Assembly: GCA_002422545.1 (NCBI GenBank) | Contig: DIWF01000032.1 | Location: forward strand, 1 to 64,000 | Direction: 5' to 3' | Origin: Firmicutes bacterium UBA6113 | GTDB taxonomy: Bacteria; Bacillota; Clostridia; Tissierellales; Sedimentibacteraceae | DNA: 64,000 nucleotides | In this document: positions 18,769-27,195 of the stretch, in pieces | Numbering within the stretch: position 1 is the stretch's first letter | Layout of the letters: the number at the start of each line of letters is the position of its first letter | The notes under the pieces: model-generated | The model's input: the letters and a program-made list of their open reading frames with translations, nothing else | The model's database searches: none | What the model was told of the DNA's origin: nothing | Made by a program: the position numbers and the translations under genes

Positions 18769-20000
18769 TGAAAGTGAAATTATATTCCTTAATAGTCTTC
18801 CTTAAATCATTTTCAACCGGTCTTCTCGTACCTGTTTTAAGCTTATTACTTATTGATAAAGGTGCTTCTTTAAGCAATATATCTATAATTATGGGAATAT
18901 ACTCATTAACTGTAGTAGTATTGGAACTGCCCACAGGAATATTAGCCGATGTAATAGGCAGGAAAAAAATATTTTGTCTTTCTTTAATTGTCGCACTTTT
19001 AGGATATTCAGTTATTCTGATAGGCCAGGGTATGATTTTCTTGTGTATTGGTATAATATTTTATGGATGCAGCAGAGCCCTTTCTTCTGGTTCATTTGAT
19101 GCTTTGTTTATAGACTCTTATATTGAAACATTTGGCAAGGATAAGTTACATAAAATTACCGTACGCCTATCTGTTTTAGATTCACTGGGTCTATCTTTAG
19201 GGGCATTGACGGGAGGTTTATTGCCTAAGTTCTCACTAAATTTAATTGTGGATATTGGAATTTTTGATTTAAACTTGATTGTTGAAATATTATTAATTAT
19301 TATAGTCCTATTATTATCTGTTATTTTTATTTCAGAAAACTATAAATCTGAGATAAGAAGGCATATTTCATTAAAAGATCATATGAAAGACAGTTCATTG
19401 ATAGTTCTGAAGAATAAAACAATAAAGTGTATTTTTATTTCTGCTTTTGCAACCGGATTTTTCTTATTAACTATAGAAACATATTGGCAGCCACATTTTA
19501 CTTCGCTTCTGCCTGATAACAGCATGTATTGGCTTCTTGGAATCATATCATTTTTGTGTTTTGCATCAAGTATATTAGGAAGCGTAATATCAGAAAAAAT
19601 TATTGAAAAATATAATTTTGACTTGAAAAAATCGTATTTAATCCTTCGAACTGTACTTGTGTCATCATTAATTTTTGTGGCCCTTCAATTAAATGCATAT
19701 TCATTTATTGTATTTTATTCTTTAGTATATTTGTTTTTAGGAATGTCAAATGTTCCTGAAAATGTTATATTAAACAGTGAAATTCCTAGTGAAATAAGAG
19801 CCTCTGTATTGTCAGTGAATTCTTTAATATTACAATTAGGCGGATTAACAGGTTCTTTTATAAATAGCATCATAATAAACTTTATATCAATACCAGTATT
19901 GTGGATGATAGCGGCAGGTGTAATATTTATTACCATATTGATTATATCAAAATATTTTATATTTATCAGACACAGGGAAATACAACGTGATCACGATTAA
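18768..20000 (+). CDS. MFS efflux transporter
   Basis: A 410-residue membrane protein with about 12 hydrophobic segments and the MFS motif GILADVIGRKK between helices 2 and 3 (residues 61-71). A drug or peptide efflux role is most likely. It overlaps the upstream regulator, which presumably controls it, and is followed by a strong terminator. The gene order peptide ORF, regulator, exporter could mean that the small peptide or its mature form is a substrate; that is speculation. Confidence 0.88.
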   Translation: MKVKLYSLIVFLKSFSTGLLVPVLSLLLIDKGASLSNISIIMGIYSLTVVVLELPTGILADVIGRKKIFCLSLIVALLGYSVILIGQGMIFLCIGIIFYGCSRALSSGSFDALFIDSYIETFGKDKLHKITVRLSVLDSLGLSLGALTGGLLPKFSLNLIVDIGIFDLNLIVEILLIIIVLLLSVIFISENYKSEIRRHISLKDHMKDSSLIVLKNKTIKCIFISAFATGFFLLTIETYWQPHFTSLLPDNSMYWLLGIISFLCFASSILGSVISEKIIEKYNFDLKKSYLILRTVLVSSLIFVALQLNAYSFIVFYSLVYLFLGMSNVPENVILNSEIPSEIRASVLSVNSLILQLGGLTGSFINSIIINFISIPVLWMIAAGVIFITILIISKYFIFIRHREIQRDHD

Positions 20001-20043
20001 AAATAAGTAAGATAGGATAAAAAGAAGTTTTATATTTTCGCAT

Positions 20044-20074
20044 AAAAAATAAGACCATAGAGGTCTTATTTTTT
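20044..20074 (+). terminator. Intrinsic terminator
   Basis: AAAAAATAAGACC pairs with GGTCTTATTTTTT around a 5-nt loop. A near-identical hairpin follows the radical SAM gene at 24242-24270. Confidence 0.88.
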
Positions 20075-20152
20075 CATAACTTATATTTTTGGAGGGAGAT
20101 TAAATCGTGTTAATCTAACAATTCAAAATCCATAATTAATTATACTAATTGT

Positions 20153-20174
20153 TTATGGAGAAGTTATGGAGAAA
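20153..20174 (+). promoter_or_regulatory. Tandem 11-bp response-regulator box (site 1)
   Basis: TTATGGAGAAG is followed directly by TTATGGAGAAA: two 11-bp direct repeats, the spacing typical of OmpR/PhoB-type regulators. It lies about 135 bp upstream of the response-regulator gene at 20310. Related sites occur at 22380, 24339 and 30669. Confidence 0.6.
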
Positions 20175-20309
20175 GAAAATATATTATAAATGCAATTATT
20201 CATAATAACTACATGATTTATTATTATAATAAATGAGTATAATATAACCAATCTTAATTTAGTTTTGGAAGTATGACAGTAGATTAAAAAAAATAATATG
20301 GTGAAAAAG

Positions 20310-20999
20310 ATGAATGAGAAAATATTAGTTATTGATGATGAAATTAATCTTTCGAATGTTATAAAAGATTATCTGTTGCGGGAATCTTACGAAGTATATA
20401 CAGCAACCCGTGGAAATAAAGCTATTGAACTGTTTCATGACATAGAACCTGATTTTATAATTCTTGATTTAATGCTTCCTGATATTTCAGGAGAGGAAAT
20501 ATGCAAACTTATCAGAAAGGAATCTGATGTGCCTATTTTAATGCTGACAGCCAAAAGCAAAGAAGATGATAAGGTTACAGGTTTATATATAGGAGCAGAT
20601 GATTACTTGACAAAACCATTCAGTCCTAGAGAGCTGGTTGGAAGAGTAAGAGCAATTCTAAGACGAACAAAAGGTAAATCTGAATTAACTGATGCATTGG
20701 AATTCAATGATAAAGATCTTTTTATTGATATTCCTAAACATAGTGTCCAGAAAGCAGGACAAGATGTAAGTTTAACACCAAATGAGTTTAAAGTATTATT
20801 GACCCTGGCACAGAATCCGTATAAAGTTTTCACCAGAAGTCATTTAGTTAGTCTCGCTTTTGGTTATGACTTCGAAGGATATGACCGCACTGTTGATACT
20901 CATATTAAAAATTTGAGACAAAAAATAGAAGACAATGTAAAAGAACCCAAATATATTGTAACTGTCTATGGTGTGGGATATAAGTTTGAAGGAGAATAA
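20310..20999 (+). CDS. OmpR/PhoB-type response regulator
   Basis: A 229-residue regulator. The receiver domain (1-120) has the acidic pair in VIDDE, the phospho-acceptor Asp in DFIILDLMLPD and the Lys in LTKPFSP. The C-terminal winged helix (130-229) ends with DTHIKNLRQKI and TVYGVGYKFEG. I choose ATG 20310, because GGTG lies 7 bp upstream, whereas ATG 20298 has no ribosome binding site. It is followed 1 bp later by its histidine kinase. It probably binds the tandem 11-bp boxes nearby and at the copper-type operon. Confidence 0.92.
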   Translation: MNEKILVIDDEINLSNVIKDYLLRESYEVYTATRGNKAIELFHDIEPDFIILDLMLPDISGEEICKLIRKESDVPILMLTAKSKEDDKVTGLYIGADDYLTKPFSPRELVGRVRAILRRTKGKSELTDALEFNDKDLFIDIPKHSVQKAGQDVSLTPNEFKVLLTLAQNPYKVFTRSHLVSLAFGYDFEGYDRTVDTHIKNLRQKIEDNVKEPKYIVTVYGVGYKFEGE

Positions 21000-21000
21000 C

Positions 21001-22356
21001 ATGATAAAAATAAGTGAACAGTTACGAAAGTATTTTGTAACAATCTCAATATTATCAATTGCATTTATTACAATTACTTCAAATATAGGTATAAATTATT
21101 TTTTCTCGGATTATATCAGGAATTCAAGAAGCAGAGATGATTTGAAAGTAGTTCAATACGTGGAACGTGTATACAGCGATTATGAAGAGTTGAATTCCTA
21201 TTCATTGATGAATATAATGCATTATGCATTCAGTGAAGATGTTATCATTCAAATAAGGGACAAGAATGATGTTATAAGCTGGAACAGCAGCTCGTATGGC
21301 ACATTATATGGTATGATAGATGAATATGGCAATGATGAAGATAATTTTTCTTTTAGAAGTTATCCTTTTACATACAATGAATCAGAAATAGGAACTATTG
21401 ATGTTGGGCGACCAAAAAGCATCATATCTAATATAGAAGATGAAAAGTTTATTGTAACAATAAACAGTATATTTGCACTAGCTTCAGTATTGACTTTTAT
21501 ATTTGCAGTACGTTCAAGTACTCGCATATCAAAGAAATTTTTAAACCCAATTTATGCAATCAAAGAAAATGCTAATTTAATTGAGCAAGGAAAATACAAA
21601 TCACTGATTGATATTAACACTAACACATTTGAACTATTTGAATTGTCGGTATCGGTTAAAGAGCTTGCAGAAAGATTGAACTATCAGGAACATTTAAGGA
21701 AAAGGATGACTACAGATATAGCACATGAGTTGAGAACTCCTCTTGCAGCCATTCAAAGCCATATAGAGGCTTTTATGGATGGAGTGTGGGAACCAAATGA
21801 TGAAAGGCTTTCTGTTATTCATGGAGAAATAATCAGATTAACAAAATTAATCAATGAATTATCTGAATTATCTATAGTTGAAGACGATGAAATAAATCTT
21901 AAGTTAAGCACAATAAATCTAACGGATATTTTGCATGATATTATAGACAGCTATGAGCCCATGTTCTTAGAAAAAAATATTAATGTAAATAAGAAAATTC
22001 AAAATGATATTAATATGATGGGAGACATGGATTATTTAAAACGTATTTTCGTTAACATTCTGTCTAATGCAATTAAGTACACAAATGAAAATGGATCTGT
22101 CAGTATTTCTCTTGAAAAAATAAAAGATAAAATAAGAATAACGGTAAATGATACAGGTATTGGAATTCCAAAAGAAGATTTAAAATATATTTTTGAGAGG
22201 TTTTACAGAAGCGATTTATCAAGAAATCGTCAAACCGGGGGAGCCGGAATAGGACTTACAATTACAAAAGCAGTAGTAGAAGCACATGAAGGTATAATAA
22301 AAATAGATAGCGAAGTTGGAAAAGGTACTAGCGTAATAATTGAATTCAACAGATAA
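21001..22356 (+). CDS. Sensor histidine kinase
   Basis: A 451-residue membrane kinase. A transmembrane segment lies at about 15-37, an extracytoplasmic sensor at about 38-150, a second transmembrane segment at 153-172, and a HAMP-like linker after that. The HisKA phospho-acceptor is in DIAHELRTPLAAIQS (about residue 240). The ATPase domain has N-box NILSNAIKYT, DTGIGIP, FERFYRSD and GGAGIGLTI. The start at 21001 has AAGGAG 6 bp upstream, 1 bp after the regulator's stop. Its signal is unknown; the flanking Cys/His-rich small proteins and the box at the copper-type operon point to metal or cell-envelope stress. Confidence 0.92.
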   Translation: MIKISEQLRKYFVTISILSIAFITITSNIGINYFFSDYIRNSRSRDDLKVVQYVERVYSDYEELNSYSLMNIMHYAFSEDVIIQIRDKNDVISWNSSSYGTLYGMIDEYGNDEDNFSFRSYPFTYNESEIGTIDVGRPKSIISNIEDEKFIVTINSIFALASVLTFIFAVRSSTRISKKFLNPIYAIKENANLIEQGKYKSLIDINTNTFELFELSVSVKELAERLNYQEHLRKRMTTDIAHELRTPLAAIQSHIEAFMDGVWEPNDERLSVIHGEIIRLTKLINELSELSIVEDDEINLKLSTINLTDILHDIIDSYEPMFLEKNINVNKKIQNDINMMGDMDYLKRIFVNILSNAIKYTNENGSVSISLEKIKDKIRITVNDTGIGIPKEDLKYIFERFYRSDLSRNRQTGGAGIGLTITKAVVEAHEGIIKIDSEVGKGTSVIIEFNR

Positions 22357-22379
22357 TTACATCCCCTTATGCTGATATT

Positions 22380-22401
22380 AATCTTCATAATTTCTCCATA
22401 G
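22380..22401 (-). promoter_or_regulatory. Tandem 11-bp response-regulator box (site 2)
   Basis: On the minus strand the site reads CTATGGAGAAA then TTATGAAGATT, matching the 20153 box. It lies about 150 bp upstream of the small LDCC protein gene. Confidence 0.5.
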
Positions 22402-22549
22402 CCTTTTGTTAATATATATAAAACACCCTATAATATAAAATAATTATTCATTGTATATAGTAGCCTTAAAGGATGAATATGATGAAAAATAAAAATGATT
22501 TAATAACTAATACTATTAAAAGTTATAAAAATAATAAGGAGTGGTATAA

Positions 22550-22693
22550 ATGTTAAAATTTATTAAAAATTGGCTTGAAAGATTGGCAAAGGAAAATGAA
22601 AAGAGTTTCGGAAGCGGCAGGCTTGATTGCTGTGATTTAAATAAGCCTAAAAATACAAATATGCAAGCTTCTAACAATACAAACAAGAAGTAA
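22550..22693 (+). CDS. LDCC-motif small putative metal-binding protein
   Basis: A 47-residue protein with an amphipathic N-terminus (KFIKNWLERLAKEN) and the motif GRLDCCDLNK, characteristic of tiny clostridial proteins annotated as LDCC-motif putative metal-binding proteins. Paired Cys could bind a metal. AAGGAG lies 9 bp before ATG. It follows the two-component operon and precedes another Cys/His-rich small protein. Confidence 0.75.
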   Translation: MLKFIKNWLERLAKENEKSFGSGRLDCCDLNKPKNTNMQASNNTNKK

Positions 22694-22786
22694 CTTTGCA
22701 AAAACAAGTTATGAACCTATGTTTTTCACAAGTCCGTTATGTAGCACTTAGACATAAATTTATGAAAATACAATGGAGGAAATGTA

Positions 22787-23095
22787 ATGAGCTGTCATGG
22801 AAATAAAGAAGATAATAAAGGACATAATCATAGTCCAATAAAGCATATGCTTCATATGATTCTTTGCTGCGGTTTACCAATACTAATTTTTGCAGCATTG
22901 CCGTTTATATCAAGGTTTAGCCCTGGTTCCAGCAGAATATTGGCAGTAATAGCACCATTTATATGCCCTATTATGATGATTGGAATGATACCTATGATGC
23001 TAGGCAGAGGCAACAATAATAAAAAGTCAAGCTGCTGTGAAAGCAAGGAAGATAACCAAAGTGCGCAGCTTGAATTAAATAAACCGGCAGAATAG
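22787..23095 (+). CDS. Small Cys/His-rich membrane protein
   Basis: A 102-residue protein. A His-rich start (CHGNKEDNKGHNHSPIKHMLH) leads into two transmembrane segments (about 22-45 and 52-72). The second holds CPIMMIGMIPMM and the C-terminal tail has CC. Cys, His and Met content suggests metal handling. GGAGG precedes ATG, and the gene is followed by a terminator. No named family was recognised with certainty. Its neighbours are the LDCC protein and the two-component system. Confidence 0.7.
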   Translation: MSCHGNKEDNKGHNHSPIKHMLHMILCCGLPILIFAALPFISRFSPGSSRILAVIAPFICPIMMIGMIPMMLGRGNNNKKSSCCESKEDNQSAQLELNKPAE

Positions 23096-23113
23096 AAGAA
23101 GTCTTCAGATGTT

Positions 23114-23150
23114 AAGCTCTTGATAAGTTTTATTTATCAAAGAGCTTTTT
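23114..23150 (+). terminator. Intrinsic terminator
   Basis: AAGCTCTTGATAA pairs with TTATCAAAGAGCTT and is followed by T residues. Confidence 0.85.
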
Positions 23151-23194
23151 GATTTTAATTAGTGAAGCAGCATTGTTGCGAAACGAACAATTGT

Positions 23195-23223
23195 TTGCAT
23201 AGCCTTGATGTTTGTGCTATAAT
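23195..23223 (+). promoter_or_regulatory. Sigma-A-type promoter of the radical SAM gene
   Basis: TTGCAT (23195-23200) and TATAAT (23218-23223) with 17-bp spacing, about 110 bp before the start at 23332. Confidence 0.65.
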
Positions 23224-23331
23224 AGTTTGAAAATATGTAAGAAGAATCTATCTGCAACAATGTAATAAATGAAGTAGCAATGTTGAATTAGTGTTAATTC
23301 GTATTGAAATAAGTGAGTCAGGAGTGGTTTC

Positions 23332-24201
23332 ATGCATTACAAGGAGTACAAATCTATTCTATCAGCTAACAATGGAATTAATATATACAGGGGCTGTAGC
23401 CACGGCTGCATTTATTGTGACAGCAGAAGCAGTTGCTATCAGATGAAGCATGATTTTACTGATATTGAAATTAAAAAAGATGCACCTGTTATGCTTGAAA
23501 ATGAATTAAAACGCAAGCGGAAAAAGTGTATGATAGGTACGGGCTCCATGTGCGACCCGTATATTCATATTGAAAAAGAAATCATGTACACACGAAAATG
23601 CCTGGAAATCATAGATAGATACGGTTTTGGACTTTCTATATTGACAAAGTCAAACAGAATTTTACGTGATTTAGATTTGCTCAAGAGCATAAATGAAAAA
23701 TCAAAATGCGTTGTACAAATGACTCTTACTACAGCTGACGAAAATTTATGCCGTATTATAGAGCCTGATGTTTCCACTACAAAAGAGCGATTTGAAACAT
23801 TGAAAATACTCCATGAAAATGGAATTCCAACGGTTGTTTGGTTATGTCCTTTTTTGCCATTTATAAATGATACGGAAGAAAATTTCAGGACTCTTCTCAG
23901 TTACTGCATTGAGGCTAAAGTTCATGGAATCATATGCTTTGGCATTGGAGTAACTATGAGGGAAGGCAACAGAGAGTATTTTTACAGGAAGCTGGACGAA
24001 CATTTTCCTGGTATGAAGCAAAAATATATGAAAGCATTTGGAAATTCTTATGAATGTCACAGCGTTAATAATGATAAACTTATGAAGATACTTTATCACG
24101 AATGTCATAAGCATAATATTTTAGTCGGGGCAGACAAAGTATTTGCTTACTTAAAGGAATACGAAAACAAAAATTTAAATGAACAGATTTGTTTGTTTTA
24201 A
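23332..24201 (+). CDS. SPL-like radical SAM protein
   Basis: A 289-residue radical SAM enzyme. The cluster motif CSHGCIYCDSRS (CxxxCxxC, residues 22-29) begins with the GINIYRG sequence typical of spore photoproduct lyase-related (SplB family) proteins. GTGSMCDPY and LTKSNRILRD follow. True spore photoproduct lyase has an extra Cys near its C-terminus for H-atom transfer; I cannot confirm an equivalent, so the substrate stays open. The ribosome binding site (AGGAG) supports the start. It is a single gene with its own promoter and terminator. Confidence 0.85.
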   Translation: MHYKEYKSILSANNGINIYRGCSHGCIYCDSRSSCYQMKHDFTDIEIKKDAPVMLENELKRKRKKCMIGTGSMCDPYIHIEKEIMYTRKCLEIIDRYGFGLSILTKSNRILRDLDLLKSINEKSKCVVQMTLTTADENLCRIIEPDVSTTKERFETLKILHENGIPTVVWLCPFLPFINDTEENFRTLLSYCIEAKVHGIICFGIGVTMREGNREYFYRKLDEHFPGMKQKYMKAFGNSYECHSVNNDKLMKILYHECHKHNILVGADKVFAYLKEYENKNLNEQICLF

Positions 24202-24237
24202 GCAGATATATAAAGTATTAACAATAAAATATATGAG

Positions 24238-24360
24238 CCATAAAAAATAAGACCTTCCGGTCTTATTTTTACTTATATTGGGGGAGAAATAAATTGTTAT
24301 AAGCTTCAATTTAATTCTAAAGTAATTGTACATCATAATTATGAAGATATTATGGAGAAA
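24238..24360 (+). repeat. Second copy of the terminator-plus-box module
   Basis: This segment parallels 20041-20174. Both carry the same AAAAAATAAGACC hairpin, then an ACTTATATT...GGAG-type stretch, then a tandem 11-bp box. Here the box is TTATGAAGATA/TTATGGAGAAA at 24339-24360. No gene follows in the plus direction, because the pot operon terminator comes next. It looks like a duplicated or stranded promoter region. Confidence 0.5.
24242..24270 (+). terminator. Intrinsic terminator
   Basis: AAAAAATAAGACC pairs with GGTCTTATTTTT around a 4-nt TTCC loop, ending the radical SAM gene. Confidence 0.88.
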
Positions 24361-24390
24361 TGACATTTGAAAATATCGCATTATTTTAAA

Positions 24391-24425
24391 AACAAAAGCT
24401 TCGCTTTGATTGCGAAGCTTTTGTT
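24391..24425 (-). terminator. Terminator of the pot operon
   Basis: AACAAAAGCTTCGC pairs with GCGAAGCTTTTGTT, with A residues on the plus strand giving a U tract on the minus-strand transcript. Confidence 0.85.
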
Positions 24426-24430
24426 AAATA

Positions 24431-26329
24431 TTAATTGCTTTTTAGTTCAGTCCATATTTGATCATAAATCACGGTTGTTTCGCCAAGGTCTCTTAGGTGT
24501 TCTCCCTTTTTAATGATTTCTGAATCGGGATAAATAACTTCATTATCCAGAGTTTCTGCATCCATGAGCTTATGAGCTTCAACATTTGGATTTGCATAAG
24601 GGAAACACTTTGATATTTCTGCGCTTATTTCCGGCTCAAGCAAGAAGTTTATAAACAATTCCGCATTATCCTTGTTAGGTGCACCATTTGGAATTACAAA
24701 ATTATCCTGCCAAATATAAAGTCCTTCTTCAGGGAAGAAAACCTTGATGTCCGGATTTTCCAGCTGAGCAAGCACTGCTTCTGCTCCCCAAACATATCCA
24801 ACAGCTGCTTCACCGTTTATAAGTGAAGTTTTGGGGCTGTCAGAGTCATATATCTTAATGTTGTCCTTCAGCTTAACAAGTTCATTTTTTGCTTCTTCAA
24901 GCTTGGCAGGATCTGTTTCATTGAAGGAATATCCAAGTTTCTTCAGTGCTATTCCTATAATTGCTCTCTGGTCGTCAAGCACAACCATGCTGTTGTTTAG
25001 TTTGTTGTCCCAAAGATCTGCATAGCTGTTGATTTCTGTATCAATCATTTTAGTGTTTACGGCAACAACTGCATTGCCCCACATATAAGGCACTGTATAT
25101 TTGTTTTCAGGATCAAAAGCCAATCCCTTGAATTCATTGCCTATGTTTTTGTAGTTGGGAATGTTGGCCATGTTTATTTCCTGAATCAAGTTTTGATTTC
25201 TCATTACATCCACCATATAATCTGTTGAAACAGCTATGTCAAACTGAGCTCCGCCCGCCATTAATTTTGCAAGCATTTCTTCGTTAGATGCATATGTGGT
25301 GTAATTTACTTTGATATTATACTTTCCTTCGAATTTTTCTATTACTTCTTCAGGCAGGTATTCTGACCAATTGAATACATTTAATACTTCTTCGCTGTTT
25401 GCCTGAGCTACGCTTCCTGATTTGCTGCAGCCTGTAAATACTCCTGCTATTATCAATACTGCAATGAACAATGCAGCAATTTTTTTAATACTTTTCAAAT
25501 TTATTTTCTCCTTAAATATTATTTTTTCTTTTACCTTTTCTTCTTTATCACTCTTAAAACGAAGTTTTTCTGAAAACAATGCTATGCTCAATGTGAAAAT
25601 CAGCATTAATGTGGACAGTGCATTTATTTCAGGGCTCACTCCAAATTTGACCATTGAAAATATCTGCAGCGGCAAAGTTGTAAAGCCTGGTCCTGAAACA
25701 AAAAAACTTACAATCACATCATCCATTGACAATGTGAATGCCAGAAGCGAACCGGCCAGTATTCCGGGAGCTATGAGCGGCAGAGTAATTTTGCAAAATG
25801 TTTCAAGGGGCTTGGCACCAAGATCCATGGCTGCCTCCTCAAGGGAAGGGTCAAAACCTTCAAGTTTGGATCTTACTACAATAACAACATACGATACACT
25901 GAATGTAGTATGTGCCAGTATCAATGTAAGTGCTCCTGTTGGTATTTTAAGCTGCGAAAAGAACATTAAAAGTGCTATACCCATTACAATTTCCGGTATA
26001 ATAATTGGAACATACAACAATCCGTCAAGTACTGTCTTGCCTCTGAATTTGTACTTGTACATTCCTACTGCTGCCAGTGTACCAATGGCTGTGGAAATCA
26101 AGGCGCTTACAAAAGCAACCATTAGGCTGTTTGTCATTGCTGTCACTATAGAGCTGTTATCAAAAAGTTCCAAATACCACTTAAAAGTGAATCCCTGCCA
26201 CATTGCATTGACCTTTGAATCATTAAAGGAGAACACTATTAATATGATAATAGGAATATATATAACAGAGTAAATTATAAAAGAATATAAAGATAATAAA
26301 TTTTGTTTTGATTTCATTTTTTTAACCAT
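24431..26329 (-). CDS. potCD: PotC-PotD fusion: spermidine/putrescine permease and binding protein
   Basis: A 632-residue fusion. Residues 1-265 are a PotC-type ABC permease with six hydrophobic segments and the ATPase-contact loop EEAAMDLGAKPLETF. Residues 285-632 are a PotD-type polyamine-binding lipoprotein, with a hydrophobic signal and lipobox-like GVFTGC, then VFNWSEYLPEEVIEKFE. The junction contains AAGGAG (25508-25513) followed 9 nt later by an in-frame TTG at 25496-25498, exactly where a separate potD would begin, so PotD may also be made alone. The start overlaps the potB stop (TAATG). It completes a PotABCD uptake system. Such fusions tether the binding protein to the membrane. Confidence 0.93.
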   Translation of the reverse strand: MVKKMKSKQNLLSLYSFIIYSVIYIPIIILIVFSFNDSKVNAMWQGFTFKWYLELFDNSSIVTAMTNSLMVAFVSALISTAIGTLAAVGMYKYKFRGKTVLDGLLYVPIIIPEIVMGIALLMFFSQLKIPTGALTLILAHTTFSVSYVVIVVRSKLEGFDPSLEEAAMDLGAKPLETFCKITLPLIAPGILAGSLLAFTLSMDDVIVSFFVSGPGFTTLPLQIFSMVKFGVSPEINALSTLMLIFTLSIALFSEKLRFKSDKEEKVKEKIIFKEKINLKSIKKIAALFIAVLIIAGVFTGCSKSGSVAQANSEEVLNVFNWSEYLPEEVIEKFEGKYNIKVNYTTYASNEEMLAKLMAGGAQFDIAVSTDYMVDVMRNQNLIQEINMANIPNYKNIGNEFKGLAFDPENKYTVPYMWGNAVVAVNTKMIDTEINSYADLWDNKLNNSMVVLDDQRAIIGIALKKLGYSFNETDPAKLEEAKNELVKLKDNIKIYDSDSPKTSLINGEAAVGYVWGAEAVLAQLENPDIKVFFPEEGLYIWQDNFVIPNGAPNKDNAELFINFLLEPEISAEISKCFPYANPNVEAHKLMDAETLDNEVIYPDSEIIKKGEHLRDLGETTVIYDQIWTELKSN

Positions 26330-27195
26330 TACAATACCTCCATGTTTTTATTTTTGTTTAGTATTTTTACATATACACCAAGCAAAATAAAAGTAAGAGC
26401 TATTAACACAATAGAAGCTGCAGAACCAAAAGGCCAATCTCTTGCAGTCAAAAACTGGTTCTTTATAAAGTTGCTTATGAGCATTATTTTACTGCCACCC
26501 ATCAAATCCGGAATGAAAAACAATCCGAGAGTTGGTATGAACACCAATATACAGCCTGCTATTATTCCGGGCATTGTCAGCGGGACTGTAATTTTCCAAA
26601 ATGTCGTCCATGGATTTGCTCCTAAATCAGATGCAGCTTCAAGATATCTTTTATCAAGACTTTCAATTGAAGCATACAGAGGAAGAACCATAAAAGGGAA
26701 CAGGGTATAAGCAAGCCCAAGAACTACAGCACCGTTTGTATAGAGAAATTGTATTGGTTCATTTATCATTCCAAACTGCATCAAGTAAGAGTTAATTATT
26801 CCGCTTGTCCTTAAAAGGGTTATCCATGCGTATGTCCTTATAAGAGAGTTTGTCCAAAATGGTATGATTATAAGCATCAACAGTATTCCTCTTATTCTTT
26901 TAGGAGCATTTGCAATGAAATAGGCAAATGGATATCCTGCTGCAAGACAAATTATGGTTGTTATCAATGAAAGCCACAGCGATGATAACAGCATTTTAAG
27001 GTACAAAGGATTAAATATTCTCATGTAGTTTTCCAGTGTAAATTTAAATTCCACGTTGCCGTATGTTCCGCGGCTTAAGAAGCCTATGGCTATAACAAAC
27101 ATAAGCGGAACAGCTACCAAAATGGAAAGCCAAATTACTAATGGGGACAGGGTCCAAAGGGGTCCTTTGGTTTTTTTCAGTGAATTTGTGGTCAT
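26329..27195 (-). CDS. potB: Spermidine/putrescine ABC permease PotB
   Basis: A 288-residue permease with six hydrophobic segments. The EAA-type loop EAASDLGANPWTTFWKITVPL (residues about 188-208) contacts the ATPase. PFWTNSLIRTYAW is typical of PotB. It overlaps potA by 4 bp and the potCD fusion by one base, so translation is coupled. Confidence 0.95.
   Translation of the reverse strand: MTTNSLKKTKGPLWTLSPLVIWLSILVAVPLMFVIAIGFLSRGTYGNVEFKFTLENYMRIFNPLYLKMLLSSLWLSLITTIICLAAGYPFAYFIANAPKRIRGILLMLIIIPFWTNSLIRTYAWITLLRTSGIINSYLMQFGMINEPIQFLYTNGAVVLGLAYTLFPFMVLPLYASIESLDKRYLEAASDLGANPWTTFWKITVPLTMPGIIAGCILVFIPTLGLFFIPDLMGGSKIMLISNFIKNQFLTARDWPFGSAASIVLIALTFILLGVYVKILNKNKNMEVL

Noticed and set aside
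22516..22707. 63-codon minus-strand ORF
   Set aside because: It is antisense to the LDCC-motif gene, which has a strong ribosome binding site and a recognisable motif.
25422..26273. 283-codon plus-strand ORF
   Set aside because: It is entirely antisense to the potC-potD fusion. Length reflects the codon pattern of that gene; the translation shows no family features.
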